The position numbers and the translations under genes were made by a program. The notes under the pieces were generated by a model. It was given only the letters and a program-made list of their open reading frames with translations. It had not been told where the DNA came from and searched no databases. From Edaphochlamys debaryana (Eukaryota > Chlorophyta > Chlorophyceae > Chlamydomonadales), in assembly GCA_016858145.1 (NCBI GenBank), contig JAEHOE010000023.1:62001-126000 (forward strand): a DNA stretch of 64,000 nt, in the 5' to 3' direction. Each line of letters starts with the position of its first letter. Positions within the stretch are counted from its first letter, which is position 1. Below are positions 12,601 through 28,421 of the stretch, in pieces.

Positions 12601-15600
12601 GAGAGGTGGGACGGGGGCGGACCGGCCGGGGGGGGGGGGCAAGGGCGGTGAGGAGGCAGAGGCGGCTGGAGCGGAGGACAGTACACGCCGCTGACGGTCT
12701 CAACGGGAAGCGCATCCAGCCGCACTACTCCACGCGTTCCGCAAACACTCACGCGCGCATCTCACCCTTCCACCACCACCCCACCACCACCATCCCCCAC
12801 CCCCCAGGGAGTCCCACGCCGTCAGCCGCAGCGCCCAGACGGACGCCGAGGGCTCCGACGACTGGCTCCGCTACGCCGCGTCCCTGCCCCCCCTGCCCCC
12901 CGGCCTGGCGCTGTCGGTGGCCTCCCTGACGGAGACCATTGTGCGCATCTACCTGCGGGCGGGCATGACCGTGGAGGTGGGGGGGGGAGGGGAAGGGGGG
13001 GGGGAGGGGGAGGGGGAGGGGAGGTAGAGGAGGATTGGGATACCTGCCGGATGGGGGCTGAGATGAAGGGGGGAATAGGCGAGGTGCCTGGACGTCTGGC
13101 CCAGCCCTGTCCCCAACAATCGACTGAATCCCTCCGGTTCCCCCCCCTCCCCCAGGACGTGCCCACGTGGGGTCCCCCCCGCCACGACACCATCCACGAT
13201 GCCATCATGGCGCACTACACCTCGCAGGTAGGGCGGGGGGGGGTAGGGGGCTGGTACGGAAGACGGCCGGCGGGCAAGGCCTAACAGCATCTCACGTCAG
13301 ACCAACTCTCCCTGCCCACTTACTCCCTACCACTTACCCCTCACCCTCCGAATTCCGAGTTGTCTGGTGTTTTAAACCTCATCTTCTCCCTCCGTCCCCC
13401 CCCTCCCCCCCCCCAGCGCGCCCCCGGCTCCTTCAGCTCCGATCTCATCACAGACCCCGAGTCCCCCGTGGCGCGACTGCTGGGCTCGGCGGCCCTGGCG
13501 GCAAAGAACACCAAGGTGGGGGGGAGGAGGGGCGCTGGGGGGAGGGGAGGAGGGGGGAGGAGGGTGCAGTGCGGGGAAGAGACGGCGTAGGCAGCACGCC
13601 GGAAAGGAGTGGCGGTGCAGGGCTGGTCGGCTCATGGTCGGCTCTTGATCCCATCCTCCCCTCCCCACTTCACCTGATCTCCTCCTCTTCCTACCTCCCC
13701 CCCCCTCTCCCCCTCCCCCCCCCCAGGTGGCCTGCTTCCTCTACTTCCTGGGCCTCTCCCCCGAGGGCGTGCACTGGCCCTCCCCCACCTGGCACTTCTT
13801 CCTGGCCCTGCTGCACTGCCTGCGGGTGCTGCTCAGCGGCACGTGGAGGGTGGTGACCAAGAAGTGGGCCACGCCGGAGGGGGTGCAGGTGCGGGGGGGT
13901 GGGGGTGATAAGGGCGGGGGGGACCCGGGTTGGGGACTGGAGGCAGGGGAAAGCGGGAAGGGGGCCGAACCGGAAGGGGGAAGGCTGAAACGGGGCGCGG
14001 GGATGCGGCCTTTCTCACCATTCCCCTGGCCTCAACCTCCCATGACCTCAACCTCAACCTCTTTCCTCACCCCTCACCCCCCCCCCCCAGATCCCCATGC
14101 CCGCAGCCATGGACCTGGTGGGCAACATCTTCAACGTGCAGGTGGGGGGGGGGATGGGGAATGATGTGGGGAGGGTCCACGTTCGGGGCTGCGACTCTGC
14201 GGCCCCCTGGCCCCCTCACGCACATCAACACGCGTACCCGCCTCGCTTCGCCCACCTCTCCAACCACAAACCTCTCCCCCTCTCGCCCTCTCCCCCCCCC
14301 TCCCCCGCTCCCCCCCAGGCCCCCGCCGACCTGGACGGGGCCATGTCCGTGCGCCTGGCCTCCATAGTGACCCCGGGCGCCGCGGGGCCCGCGGTGGACC
14401 TGGACGCCCTGCTGCTGCTGCTGGTGCGGGAGCACAGCGCGGGTGAGGGGGGGGGGAGGGGGTAGGGAGGGCTGGGGGGATGGGATGGGAGGGGGCGAGC
14501 GGAGGGAGGGGTGTGGGACTGTGGGTGCATGCGCCGGGCAGAGATACACGGTGTAGTTAGGGGCGCGGGATGCAGAGGGGCTGAGGACTGGCAGGCTGAG
14601 CTGGCTGACGCTTCCCTTCTCCCTTCACCCCCTCGCCTCCTCCTCCCTTCCCCCCCTTTCCCCCAACAACAGGCAACTGCCCCCGCGCGCCCCTGCTCTT
14701 CCCGCGGCGCCTCACCGACGGCGCCCTCTTCAACGTCTTCAACGCAGCCGGGCACAACGCCCACATCGACGTGCTCCGATCCCACACCGCCGATCGGTAC
14801 ATTGGGGCCACGGCGCCGCCCTCGCCCGCCGCCGGCGCGCGCCGCGGCCCCGCCAGCGTCTCCGCCGGCGCCACCTCCGCCTCTGCCTCCGCCGCCGCCA
14901 GCCCCAGCCGCCAGTACACACCCACCACGGCCAGCTTGGCGGCGTCGGCGGCGGGGCTCAGCCGCCCGGGCACCGTCGCCGGGGGCCTGTCTCCGTCCAC
15001 CCCCCACGGCCGCGGCCCCTCCCTGGCGTCCAACACCATGTCCACCGCATTCACCTACACCCCCCCTTCAACCGCCGGCGGCCCAGTCGCCCCTGGGGAT
15101 CACCACGACGGCGGCGGTACGGCAGATTTCCTGCACCCGTACGGCGATCTGGGTCTGGATTCGGCGGGCGGCAGCGGCAGCTTCTTCGCGGGCGGCGGCG
15201 AGTCCGGGCCGCTGCCCTCCGGCCCCAGCTCCGGCTCCGTGGGGGGCAGGGACCGGGAGCGCAGCCAACTCCTGGAGCCGCTGCAGCAGCGCCTTGCTCG
15301 GCAGCAGCTGCAGGCACAGCTGGAGCGGGTTGGGGCTGGCGGAGGAGGAGGCGCCGGGGGCTGGGGCGGGGGTGAGGAGGGGATGGGGATGGGGTCGGTG
15401 GGCGGCGGGCCGCCCGAGCAGCCCGCGGGGTCGACCACGGTGAGCTTTGAGATCAGCCACCGATCGCGACAGGCCTCGACCAGCGTCAGCGTCGGGGGCA
15501 GCCCGGGCGCGGGTGGGGGCGGGGGTGGGGGCGGCCAGAGCGGGTCGGGGCACGCCGCGGGGGCGGGCGGGGGCAAGCGGCTGACGGCGCTGCCGTCGCC

Positions 15601-15616
15601 CGTGCGGCGGCGATGA
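3612..15616 (+). CDS. Large coiled-coil protein, 31 exons, 1,824 residues
   Basis: Thirty-one exons (first 3612-3705, second 3837-4248, last 14673-15616) join without a phase break to 1,824 residues. Exons 1-3 encode a Ser/Pro/Gly-rich head. Exons 4-18 (4865-10159) encode long heptad-type coiled coils rich in Glu, Ala, Leu, Arg and Gln, for example VAELEAALARMRQQYEG and LGEEEARAKELEEQ. Exons 19-21 are a Ser/Pro/Gly linker. Exons 22-30 (11756-14442) look globular, with conserved-looking blocks such as WFGIKIAIMSWFSNKLRARL and FLYFLGLSPEGVHWPSPTWHF. The last exon is a Gly/Ser/Pro-rich tail. The organisation suits a cytoskeletal, basal-body or flagellar scaffold, but I recognise no named family and that role is inference. 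One intron (donor 8262-8263) must start with GC. Most introns start with a G-run and end with a C-run. Exon phases make the overall model firm; the exact start could vary. Confidence 0.85.
10721..10806 (+). repeat. Pyrimidine tandem repeat, about 22 nt x 4, in an intron
   Basis: The unit TTCCTCCCTCTCACCCCCTC recurs four times with 22-23 base spacing just before the acceptor of exon 20 of the coiled-coil gene. It enlarges that intron's polypyrimidine tract. Confidence 0.8.
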
Positions 15617-16614
15617 AGCAAGGGTGGGTTGGGGTGGGGTGGGGATGGCGTGGGGTGGGGTGGGGAAGCATGTGTCTGAGGGACAGGGCGGGGGCACGGT
15701 GTGGGGGAGGGTGCGTGAGGAGACTGGGGGGGGGGGGGGTGTTGACCTGCTTGCTGGGTGCCCGCACAGCAATGTGCGGTGAAGGGGTTGCATGCGTGGT
15801 CCTGACTTGTGGGACGGGGGGAGGGAGCACTGGGCTGACGTTTTGCGTGACTTGGCTTGTTGGCTAACTTGTTTGACATGACGGGGAGTTTGCACGTGCA
15901 CGCGGGTGGCTGTGGCCTCTGGGCACAGAAGTGCAATGGGTGATGGATATGCCGGCCGGAGAACTGGTGACCTGGTGGCTTGGCCGGTCACGCAAGGACG
16001 GCGAAGAGCGTCACGTGGGTGGAAATGAAGCATGGCGAGGACTAGAGGGCGGGGCTGTCGGTACGTGACGATCCGACTCACCCCCAACTTTCCCACGTAA
16101 AGAGCCTTTGAGCACGGACCCCGCTCCCTTCGTCCCTCAATGCCCGAGCAGCGTCGCCAGACCCAGGAGGCGCCTCCGCCGTGCAGCCGTGCCCTCCCTG
16201 CGACGCCCTCGCCTCCAGCCCCTCAGCGCCAACGCCCCACCCCATGTTAGAGGCACTAGTTGGCATGGCCTGGCAGGGTCTGGCCAGGGCAAAGCGCGGC
16301 CTCCGCAGTCTCCACAGGCGTTCCTCCGCCGCCTGAAGGCGCCTGGCCCCACGCCGCCACGCTTTACGCACCCACTTCATCGCCTCCGCCACCTCAGCGC
16401 CAGCTTTCCCACGTGCAAGCGGCGCCGACGCGGTAGGCGCTGGGATGCGGTCTGGCGCGGCCGGACGCGCCAGACCCTTCCCGACACGGCGGCCGCAGTA
16501 CTTTTGGTACGGTTCCGACTCAAGTGCCGCCGAAAGCCCTTGAGCAGCCAGACACCGGAAGACCCGACCTCCCACACACTTACTTTTATCGTAGCAAGCC
16601 ACAGAGCCGCTAGA
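15617..16614 (+). other. 3' UTR of the coiled-coil gene and promoter/5' UTR of the helicase gene
   Basis: No coding exon is supported here. The first 120 bases are G-rich, with GTGGGG runs and a 14-base G run near 15726. No TGTAA was found on the + strand, so the 3' end of the upstream transcript is undefined. Although the frame is open from 16108 into the helicase, the stretch 16108-16614 lacks the Gly-rich composition of the helicase N-terminus and is read as promoter and 5' UTR. Confidence 0.45.
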
Positions 16615-21188
<4,574 letters not shown>

Positions 21189-22790
21189 AGGCGGGCGGCA
21201 GCACGGTGCAGGAGAGGCACAGGCGTTGAAGTTGTGGGTTGACGGAATTGTTGGGGAGGTGTAATTAAGACTTCCGGGTGTCACTGAAGGCCTTCCTGCA
21301 TTTTGGGTTTGCTGGGATCGGGTACGAATGCGGTTCACGGACATGACTGTACAATCGGCGACAAGGTTAACTGGTGGAGAACGGGCTGCGCCCTCGCCGA
21401 CGGTCGGGGTTAGCTATCCGGGTTTGGCACGGACGACGAGGTTGCTGACAACGGTATTGCATGGATGCTGGCTTCGGGATGCATGAACACTGGAATGGAA
21501 TGGACGCTGTTGACGCTGAGGGTCCGTTGCTGTTGAGGCGGGGAGAGGCGTTTGGCTGTGGCGGGTGCCGGTATGGCGTTGGGAAGGATGTGATGGGCAG
21601 ACGGGCGCGCTGCCAGTCCACACCAAGTTGGTTGGGAGCTCGGATCTGGAATCTGGAAACGCGGTGTAACAGATCCGAGCGGCCGGCGGTGTCGCACCAC
21701 GCAGCGCAGTAGCAGCGCCAGTTCCCACGCAGGGGATGTGGTCCGAACTAAGCAGGATGCAGGGGACTGGCTGTTTGTGCGGGCGACGTGGGAAGCGTCA
21801 CAACGGCATACCTCGTGGCAGCTCTTGAGCCCTTGCCCCCTAGCCAGAGGTGGGTGCTGGGCGAGAGGAATGGCCCGCGACGACCCCTTACAGCACAGCA
21901 GGGCTAGATTCCAGACAGGACGGGGCTGGAGTGTGTCTGCGTCCGCCTCAACGGCGAACGGCCTGCTTACAGCGCACCCCAAGAAGCCGCAGCCGCCTTG
22001 TGCCCGCACCCCGGCCTGCCTCGGAGCCTCACCCCACGCCCTTCACCCAAAGCGCACCCCACTGCGCGCGCAGACCAGGGGGAAAGGAGACACGGGGATG
22101 CGTGGTCTGCCGCACGTCTCAACGACCCTCACCTCCACCCATGCTGCTATGCACCCTCTCCCCCTTGCTCCCCCACCGAACGTAACGCGATGGGGTGATA
22201 GCCGCCACAAGCCCACGACCGTCACAAGCGAGCAAAACACGTGCAGCCGTGCCCACTAACAGGCCCCACGAAAGCGGCCCGGACGAATACCACCCCCCGG
22301 CCATGCGCCACAGTACATTGTTGTGGTTGTGTGTCCACTGCTTCAACTCTTCATGGTATCCCACTATCCAGTCCTGCATGCAAAAGATCATTCATGTCAA
22401 CGCTATCCCAGCGCGCCGCACGCGGCATGAGCCCCATGTGCAAAGCCCACATCCTGTGCCCCTGGCCCTGCGGCCCCCGCGGCTCGTGCCAGGGCCGCGG
22501 CACCGGCACCCCCTGCTAGCCCCGGGGCGGCTCTAGCCCCCATGCAACCACATGCCTCAACCTGAGCTGCTGGTGTGCTGGGTTGGCTGGGCGCAGCCGA
22601 GCCCTTGCAAGGACCAGCAAGGTCTGCCGAAGCTTGCTGTCAGCCGCCAGCAGGAATGCCCGGGGCCCCCTGCCCGGTCCCTCCGCTCCCCTGCCAGCGG
22701 CCCACCCGAAACTATCGCCCCTTCCAATTCAGCACGCTCAGCTGTAGCTTTCGGTCCGCAATGCGCGACGGCGCAAGCGCCGTGGGGCCG
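21189..22790. other. Non-coding tail-to-tail interval between the helicase and LYR genes
   Basis: 1.6 kb without a supportable exon. It holds the helicase 3' UTR and, on the other strand, the 3' UTR of the LYR-protein gene. TTACA at 21967-21971 (TGTAA on -) is a candidate signal for the latter. No tRNA, rRNA or clear repeat was recognised. Confidence 0.45.
21260..21264 (+). terminator. TGTAA polyadenylation signal of the helicase gene
   Basis: TGTAA lies 72 bases downstream of the helicase stop codon. A second TGTAA occurs at 21665-21669. Confidence 0.6.
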
Positions 22791-23264
22791 TTAGCGGCCC
22801 GGGGGTGCGGGCTCCGCAGCCATGGCACGTGCCCTGGCCGCGAAGGACTCCATCGTGCGCTGCACGCAGTCGCGACCCGTGATGATAAGCTTGTTGATAA
22901 TTTCCGGGTCAGGCTCGAAGCGCGCGGCCTCGTATTCCTGGCGAGCGCTGTGCCGAATGACGTCGCGCCAGAGCCTGCCCTGCTCGTCCCGCCAAACGAA
23001 GAGGTTGCTGTAGCGCAGGATCTCGCGGTAAAGCGACAGGGCCTCACGCCGAGTCGTCAGCAGGCGCGTGGGAATCGCCTCGTCAGGCTTCTTGCGCGAC
23101 GCCTTCACCAGGTTCCGTTGGAAAAGGTCCGCTACGTGGTCTGCGCTGGCCCCTAGCTGCTCCTCAGAGATGAAGCGGGCCCCCAGCGGCAGCGAGCAGA
23201 AAGCAGGTGTGGTCGTCAATCGGTTCAGGGTCGCGCAGCCCGTCAGCACGCTTCGAAGGGGCAT
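22791..23264 (-). CDS. LYR-motif (complex 1 LYR family) mitochondrial protein
   Basis: A single uninterrupted exon encodes 157 residues. The first 30 residues are basic and hydroxylated without acidic residues (MPLRSVLTGCATLNRLTTTP), as in a mitochondrial presequence. LYR lies at residues 78-80 in ALSLYREILRYSNLF, followed by WRDVIRHSARQEYEAARFEP and DPEIINKLIITGRDCV, the helical pattern of LYR proteins. Known LYR proteins act in mitochondria in Fe-S cluster delivery or in assembly of respiratory complexes and the mitoribosome, usually bound to acyl carrier protein. Which LYRM subgroup this is cannot be decided from memory. The lack of introns is unusual in this neighbourhood. The start codon is 245 bases from the divergent start of the next gene, which also appears organellar. 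Confidence 0.82.
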   Translation of the reverse strand: MPLRSVLTGCATLNRLTTTPAFCSLPLGARFISEEQLGASADHVADLFQRNLVKASRKKPDEAIPTRLLTTRREALSLYREILRYSNLFVWRDEQGRLWRDVIRHSARQEYEAARFEPDPEIINKLIITGRDCVQRTMESFAARARAMAAEPAPPGR

Positions 23265-23509
23265 CGTCTACGTGGCATATGGTGCGTGGGTATATGGGGG
23301 GCAGGTGCGGGAGGTCTGGAAGCGGGGTTTCTGGGGGAAGGGGCGGAAGGGGCTGGGGGGTTCTGGGTTCATCGAGGCCCTTGCCACGCTGGCGACGACT
23401 GGCGACGGCTCATCAAGGCTCCGGAGTCTTTATCAGCCCCGAGTGTCACAAGACTTGTACCCTCAGCCACGCTCACACAAGACAAGCTTCCGAAACAAGT
23501 GCAGCAGCC
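23265..23509. promoter_or_regulatory. Short bidirectional promoter between the LYR gene and its divergent partner
   Basis: Only 245 bases separate the ATG of the - strand LYR gene from the ATG of the + strand gene at 23510. This space must hold both 5' UTRs and both promoters, so a shared promoter is likely. Confidence 0.6.
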
Positions 23510-25645
23510 ATGCTTTCCGCAACACGTTCTCGGCTGCACCCGCTTTCCAACGCCGTCGTAAGGAGTCCAGTGCTCCTCCGACATGTGCAGCCGCTAGGCC
23601 TGATAGATCGGCGTCGTGCCGGGGCAGCTCAGGACCCCATCCGGAGCTTGGCCGCGCGGGCCAAAAAGTCAGACGACGATGACAAGAGCTGGGGCGAGAT
23701 CGCGCAAGAGGCAGGCCAAGTGGCCAAGTGGGTAGAGGGCCGGGTGACCGTGGGGGAACCGACAGCGGAGGTCGGGCCCGGGGCAGGGCAGCTCTGTCGG
23801 GTGGGACGGGTGGGACGCACGGGACGGGGTTCTGCCCCCTCGCCGCCTCATCAACTGTTGCCGCCACCCACCTTCCATTCCCCCCCCCAGGTCCGTGTTC
23901 AACAAGATCAAGGACGCGGCCACCTCCATCCTCCCCGTGCCCGCGGCCAAGGACGAGAAGCCGGTGCCTCGGCCCAGGGACCCGGACATGAGCCTGGGGC
24001 CCTCCACGGGTAGGCATCCTGTACCTGGGGGTGGGGGGCGGAGAGGTCCGCTGGGGGCAGAGGGGCAGGACTAGGCTAGGCTAGGCCGCTGGGCAGGGCC
24101 CACAACCTCGTAGCTGGGTCTCCCAGACCTAGTTTCACTGACCTAGCACACCTCAAATCCGCCTGTTGTTGCCGCTCCGCGCCCTCTCGCTCGTCGCCAC
24201 AACCAAAACCACAATGCGCCCCTCCCCACCTCCCCCCACCAGGCGGCGGCCTGCTCCCCAACCTGCTGGGCCGGGCCGTGGGCGGGCTGCTGTCCTCCGC
24301 CGTGTCCTCCCTGGCCAAGCAGGTGGAGGCGGCGGCACGGGAGTCGGCGGGGGCGTACGAGGAGGCGGCGCAGCGGATCCAGGTGGGGGGGTGGAGGGGG
24401 TGAGAGGGGGATGGGAACGGGGAGGAGGAGGGGGAAAGGTGAGAGGGGTTGGGAGGGGTGAGAGGGGGAGAGGAGGAGGCAGGGAAGGCGCGCGTGTTGC
24501 AGCAGGGGCAACCTGTGGTCTAGAAAACAAGGCACATAATAAATGGCACATAATAAGGACGTGACTGACCTGTCTCCGACCCCCCCCAACCTCCCTCCCT
24601 CGCCTGTCCCCTGTGCTCAGTCGAGCGCCAAGCTGCAAGACAGGTAAGCGAGGGGACAGGGCGGTTCCTCTGCCTCACGGCCCGTACGGGCTCTCTCATG
24701 GCTTATACCCTGCTCGTGCTGCAGACCCCTGTGCACCCCTGCGTCCCGGCTCGCACTCCCCCCTTGCGCCATTGCCGTCCACCCAAGTCGCCGCCCCTCC
24801 CCTCGCCCCCCCAGGCTGGGCACGGTGACGGTGGGCCCCCTCATGTCGCAGTCCAGCTCCTCATCCAACATCAACGGGGTGGTCACCAAGCAGGTGGGGC
24901 CGGAGAGCAGGGTTTGGGGTGCAGGTGCGGGGTTACCCACCGCAATTGTTGGCCTGGAGGACGCAATGTGTACGTTTGGGTGCCCGTTACGGGTGCTCGC
25001 CCACCCGGCAATCCACCCGGCAATTCTTTCTCGGGGTCGCAGCGGACGGAGGCTGGGCAGCACCTTAATTGCGAGTTCAACTTCCTCGTCCTATTCCTCA
25101 ACCTCATCCCATCCTCCCCCCCCTTCCCGCCGTGGCCCAGGTGATGCTGCTGATGCCGGTGGCGGGCAGCCGGGGCGTGTCGGGGCAGGCGCAGGTGTCG
25201 GTGGTGGAGGGGCGGCAGGGGCGCAGGATGACCATTGTGGTGAGCGGGGGGGTGTAGGGGGGGGGGGCGGGGTGGAGAGGGGCGGGGAGGCAGGTTGAGG
25301 GACAGGAGGGGAGGGGGTCAAGGCTATGGCGTGTGCGGGAGCGCCCGCACCGCCGAAAGGAGCGGGCCTGGCATGTGTCAGCTGTCTTGCAGTTGCTGCG
25401 GTTACCGCGATGTCGACTGGTGGAACGCGGGGCCAGGCGGAGGAGGGGCGGGACTTGGGGCCCTGGCGTTATGGAGTGGTTTCAACAGCTCCGCAGCTCC
25501 CATGGCCTCCCTCTCTCTCCCACCCCGCCTCCTCCCGCCCCCTCAGGTGCGCACGGCCGACGGTGGCGTCATCACGCTGGACGATGACGGCCCCGGGTCG
25601 GCGCGGGGGGCCGTCATCGACGTGGAGTACAAGGAGGTGCAGTGA
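23510..25645 (+). CDS. Organelle-targeted protein with a Coa1-like C-terminal region (tentative)
   Basis: Seven exons (23510-23727, 23891-24009, 24243-24382, 24621-24643, 24815-24893, 25141-25239, 25547-25645) join to 258 residues. The N-terminus MLSATRSRLHPLSNAVVRSP is a typical mitochondrial or plastid targeting sequence, followed by an acidic patch (KKSDDDDKSWGEI). Residues around 110-160 are amphipathic and Ala-rich. The C-terminal 75 residues form a short beta-rich domain containing VMLLMPVAGSRGVSGQAQ and RMTIVVRTADGGVI. The sequence 'MPV-GSRG-G-A-V' resembles the core of Coa1/Tim21-type cytochrome oxidase assembly proteins, but this is a weak memory-based likeness. The short fourth exon (23 nt) is needed for phase. 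The divergent LYR neighbour suggests joint regulation of mitochondrial assembly factors; that is inference. Confidence 0.72.
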
Positions 25646-26883
25646 GGAAGGGGGAATGGGGCACGGCCCTTCCTCGAGCCCTGCCACTCGGTCCTCCGCG
25701 TGGAGGTCGGTCTGACGGCGAGGGAGGGAGCCGCCCCCGAGGTCGCCGTAGCTGGGCGGCCGCAGCAGTGGGGGCTGACGAGTCGACAGCAAGCGGAGCG
25801 GACGTCGTCAACGATGAAAGGGGAATGGACGGAGGGAGGTAGCACAGGCCAGGTGACAACTGAGATGCGTTGCACAGGAGGTGTGAGTTGAGGAAGGACG
25901 GCAAACATGTGTCGGGAAATGATATGGTGGCAGATGGTACGCGAGGTAAAGAGTTTTGTTCTTGTGCAGTGCAGTGCAGCCGTTCTGAAGACGTACTGCA
26001 TGAGCCCATGATCCGAGCGGGGGGGGGGGGCACTGAAGGAGTAGTCGATACGGCTGCTACTCTGATCAGCCGGATCTGATAGGCCGGGACACAAGGTGCG
26101 TTGCCTCGCACTGCAGCCCCGGGCGGCCCTCGGTGCACACACAAGCGGAAGTAGGCAGTGAGACAGCCATGCAGGGAATTTGCGCAGGTTTCATGTTGTG
26201 TATGGTGACAATAACCTTGTGTGTGATGAGGAAGAGAAGAGAGGGTGATAAGAAACGGATTACCATGTTGGTGTTGCCGAGGCGCTTGCGCTGATGCGAG
26301 GTGGGGGTGAACTGTCATGTTGGGCTCGCGGCGTAACCCGGTATAACCCCGGAGACTGCGGTGTAACGCTGGAGGTGACAAGTTGACGGAAAGGACGGTA
26401 CACACGGCTGCGTAGTGGACGAGCACCGTGACTTCGTGAGCTTTACAGGTGACAAGCGGCACTTCTCATCTGGATGTGGAAGCCGTATCGGTGCGGCTCT
26501 CACACATCATCGCCTCACACAAACAGCGCCCGCCTCGGCGGTCAACCTGCATAACACAACTGCCATTCAACCTCGGGGCAGCACCCCGACCTCCGACCGG
26601 GGTCGCTTCCACCCGCCTGCACCCCACCTTCCAACCACTTGCCGGAAACGTTTCCACGCTACCTGCCGCTCCGTCCACCTGCCGGGCGCCTCCCCCCTCC
26701 CCTCCCCTCCGCTCCCCTCTCCTCCCGTCGCCTCCACCCCCTACACCGCCCATATCGTGCCCAGCTCCCTCATGCCACGAGCTCAGTTCCATCCTTCTCC
26801 CGAGCACCTGCCATGTAGCGCCCGCCATGTGCGTTTTACCTCTCTTACCTCCACCTTCCCTCACCCCTCTTCTTAACCTTCCC
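25646..26883. other. Convergent 3' UTR region
   Basis: No coding exon is supported. TGTAA at 26362-26366 (+) and TGTAA on - at 26443-26447 (TTACA on +) are only about 80 bases apart. They suit the 3' ends of the rightward gene ending at 25645 and the leftward gene ending at 26884, which would leave the transcripts almost touching. Confidence 0.5.
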
Positions 26884-27890
26884 TTACATCTGGTTGCGGC
26901 GGGCCTGGCCCCGCGCGCTGCTGTCCGCGCCGCTGTCCTCGCCGCCCACCTCCCCCGCCCCCGAGGTAGGCACCGACGACGCACCCTCCCCCGACCCCGG
27001 CCCCGAGGCCCCCGACTCCGACCCCGACCCCATCCCCGACCCCTCCCTCCCCATCGTCGCCCTGCCCGAGGGCCCCTGCGTGCCCTCCGTCACCCCCTCC
27101 TGGACCCCGGGGGAGCCCGTGTCCCCGGCGCTGCCGCCGCGGCTGCCCAGGCTGGCGTCCTCGGGGCGGCCCGCGGCGTGCGCGGCCGCGGCCGAGTTGC
27201 TGAGCGGCGTGGGCAGGTGCGGGCGGGCGGTGGGGGCGGGCACGCCCTCGCGCGTGGGCGGCAGCTGGGTCACGGGCTGGCCGGAGGGCACTGGGGGGGC
27301 GGGGGGGGGGGGGGGGAGGCGTGGAGGTAGGGGATGGTGAGAGTGGGGAGAGGTGGTGGTTGTGGTGCGTGTTGAGACCAGGTCTCGAGGCCCTTGCACC
27401 TAAACAAATCCCTGGCCCCTGAGGCCTCTCTGATGCCCCGGTACATGTCTTCCCCCTCCCGCCCTTAGCCCTGCCTTCCCCCGTCGCTTGCCTCTCCTCC
27501 CCCCTCCGTTCCCCCCTCTCCGCCCCCCTCCCTCCCCCCTCCCTGCCCTGCCCCTCCTTCCCCCCACCCACTCGGGTGCACGCTGTCCTGCAGGGCGTTG
27601 CGGGTGTCCGAGTCCCCAGCGTCCGAGGGGCCGAAGCCCCGACCGCCCTCATCGCGCGCCTCAGAGCCGGGGGAGCCCGAGGGAGGCACGCCGCCGCCAC
27701 TGGCGCTGGAGGCCCCGGGGGCGCCGGAGCCCGTCTCGGCGGAGGCGAGGGCGGGGGCCAGGCGGTGGCGATGCAGCGGGGCGAGCGGCAGGGCCGGGCG
27801 GCCCGCGCTGGGGCGGCAGAAGGACCCCGCGGCGCGTCGGGTGCTGGCGCCGGCGCGGAGGCGCGAGGCGGGGCTGGCGGAGAGCATCAT
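26884..27890 (-). CDS. Hypothetical protein with an organelle transit peptide, low complexity
   Basis: Two exons (27890-27572 and 27290-26884) join in phase to 241 residues. The N-terminus (MMLSASPASRLRAGASTRRA, then SFCRPSAGRPALP) is rich in Ala, Ser and Arg and free of acidic residues for about 55 residues, as in chloroplast or mitochondrial transit peptides of green algae. The remainder is Gly/Ser/Glu/Pro-rich (SGMGSGSESGASGPGSGEG) and probably disordered; no domain is recognised. G/C third positions are nearly universal in the chosen frame. The stop codon TAA overlaps a TGTAA motif at 26884-26888. The frame can also be extended upstream and joined to the neighbouring SPRY gene through an AAAG acceptor, so fusion cannot be excluded, although the transit-peptide-like start argues for a separate gene. 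Confidence 0.5.
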
Positions 27891-28421
27891 GGTGTGCGCT
27901 GTGAGCTTAGGCTTGCGACGAGTGTGTGAGGTGAGTGTTGCTGCTGTCTGTGTCGCGGTATGCGCAGCGGCAGTGAAGCTTTGCGCCGAAATGGCTCCGA
28001 AACGGGGTCGCCCGGGGGTCGCGGGTGACGCGCGTCCGAGTCCTACACGTGCCCGCACCCGCGCCGCAACCCGACCCTTCTTCCCCAGTCCGACCCTGAA
28101 GTCCGCCCGTGCGACACACTTCTCCCAGTCCGAACCCCAATGCCTGCCCTCAGCCATAGAACAACTTCCTCCTGGCTTCTCTCCCCGGCCACTCTCCCCT
28201 CAGGCCGCAACCTTCTGCGCCACCCTAACCACCAACAACTCCTGCGCATACACGCATAACCTGCACCTCTCCTCTCGCACTCCACGCACGCACGTCTTCC
28301 CGCTCCAACTCTTCCCACCACCTGCCTCGCTCCTCCCCTCGCCCTCGATGCGTCCCTCGCCCTCGCTCCTCCCCCCCTGCCCCCACCCGCCTGCCCTTCC
28401 CTCCCCCTGCCCCCGCCCCCC
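27891..28421 (-). other. Non-coding spacer between the SPRY and hypothetical genes
   Basis: About 530 bases, C-rich on +, with no supported exon. It probably contains the SPRY gene 3' UTR and the promoter/5' UTR of the downstream - strand gene. No TGTAA was seen on the - strand here, which leaves the 3' end of the SPRY transcript unexplained. Confidence 0.4.

Noticed and set aside
16108..16614. In-frame N-terminal extension of the DEAD-box helicase by 169 residues
   Set aside because: The extension is Arg/Pro-rich with poor codon bias, while the ATG at 16615 gives the typical Gly-rich start.
23728..23760. Alternative donors at 23743 or 23749 for exon 1 of the organelle-targeted protein
   Set aside because: They are phase 0 and would put the next exon in a Gln/Arg/His-rich frame ending at a stop; the donor at 23728 keeps the frame through all seven exons.
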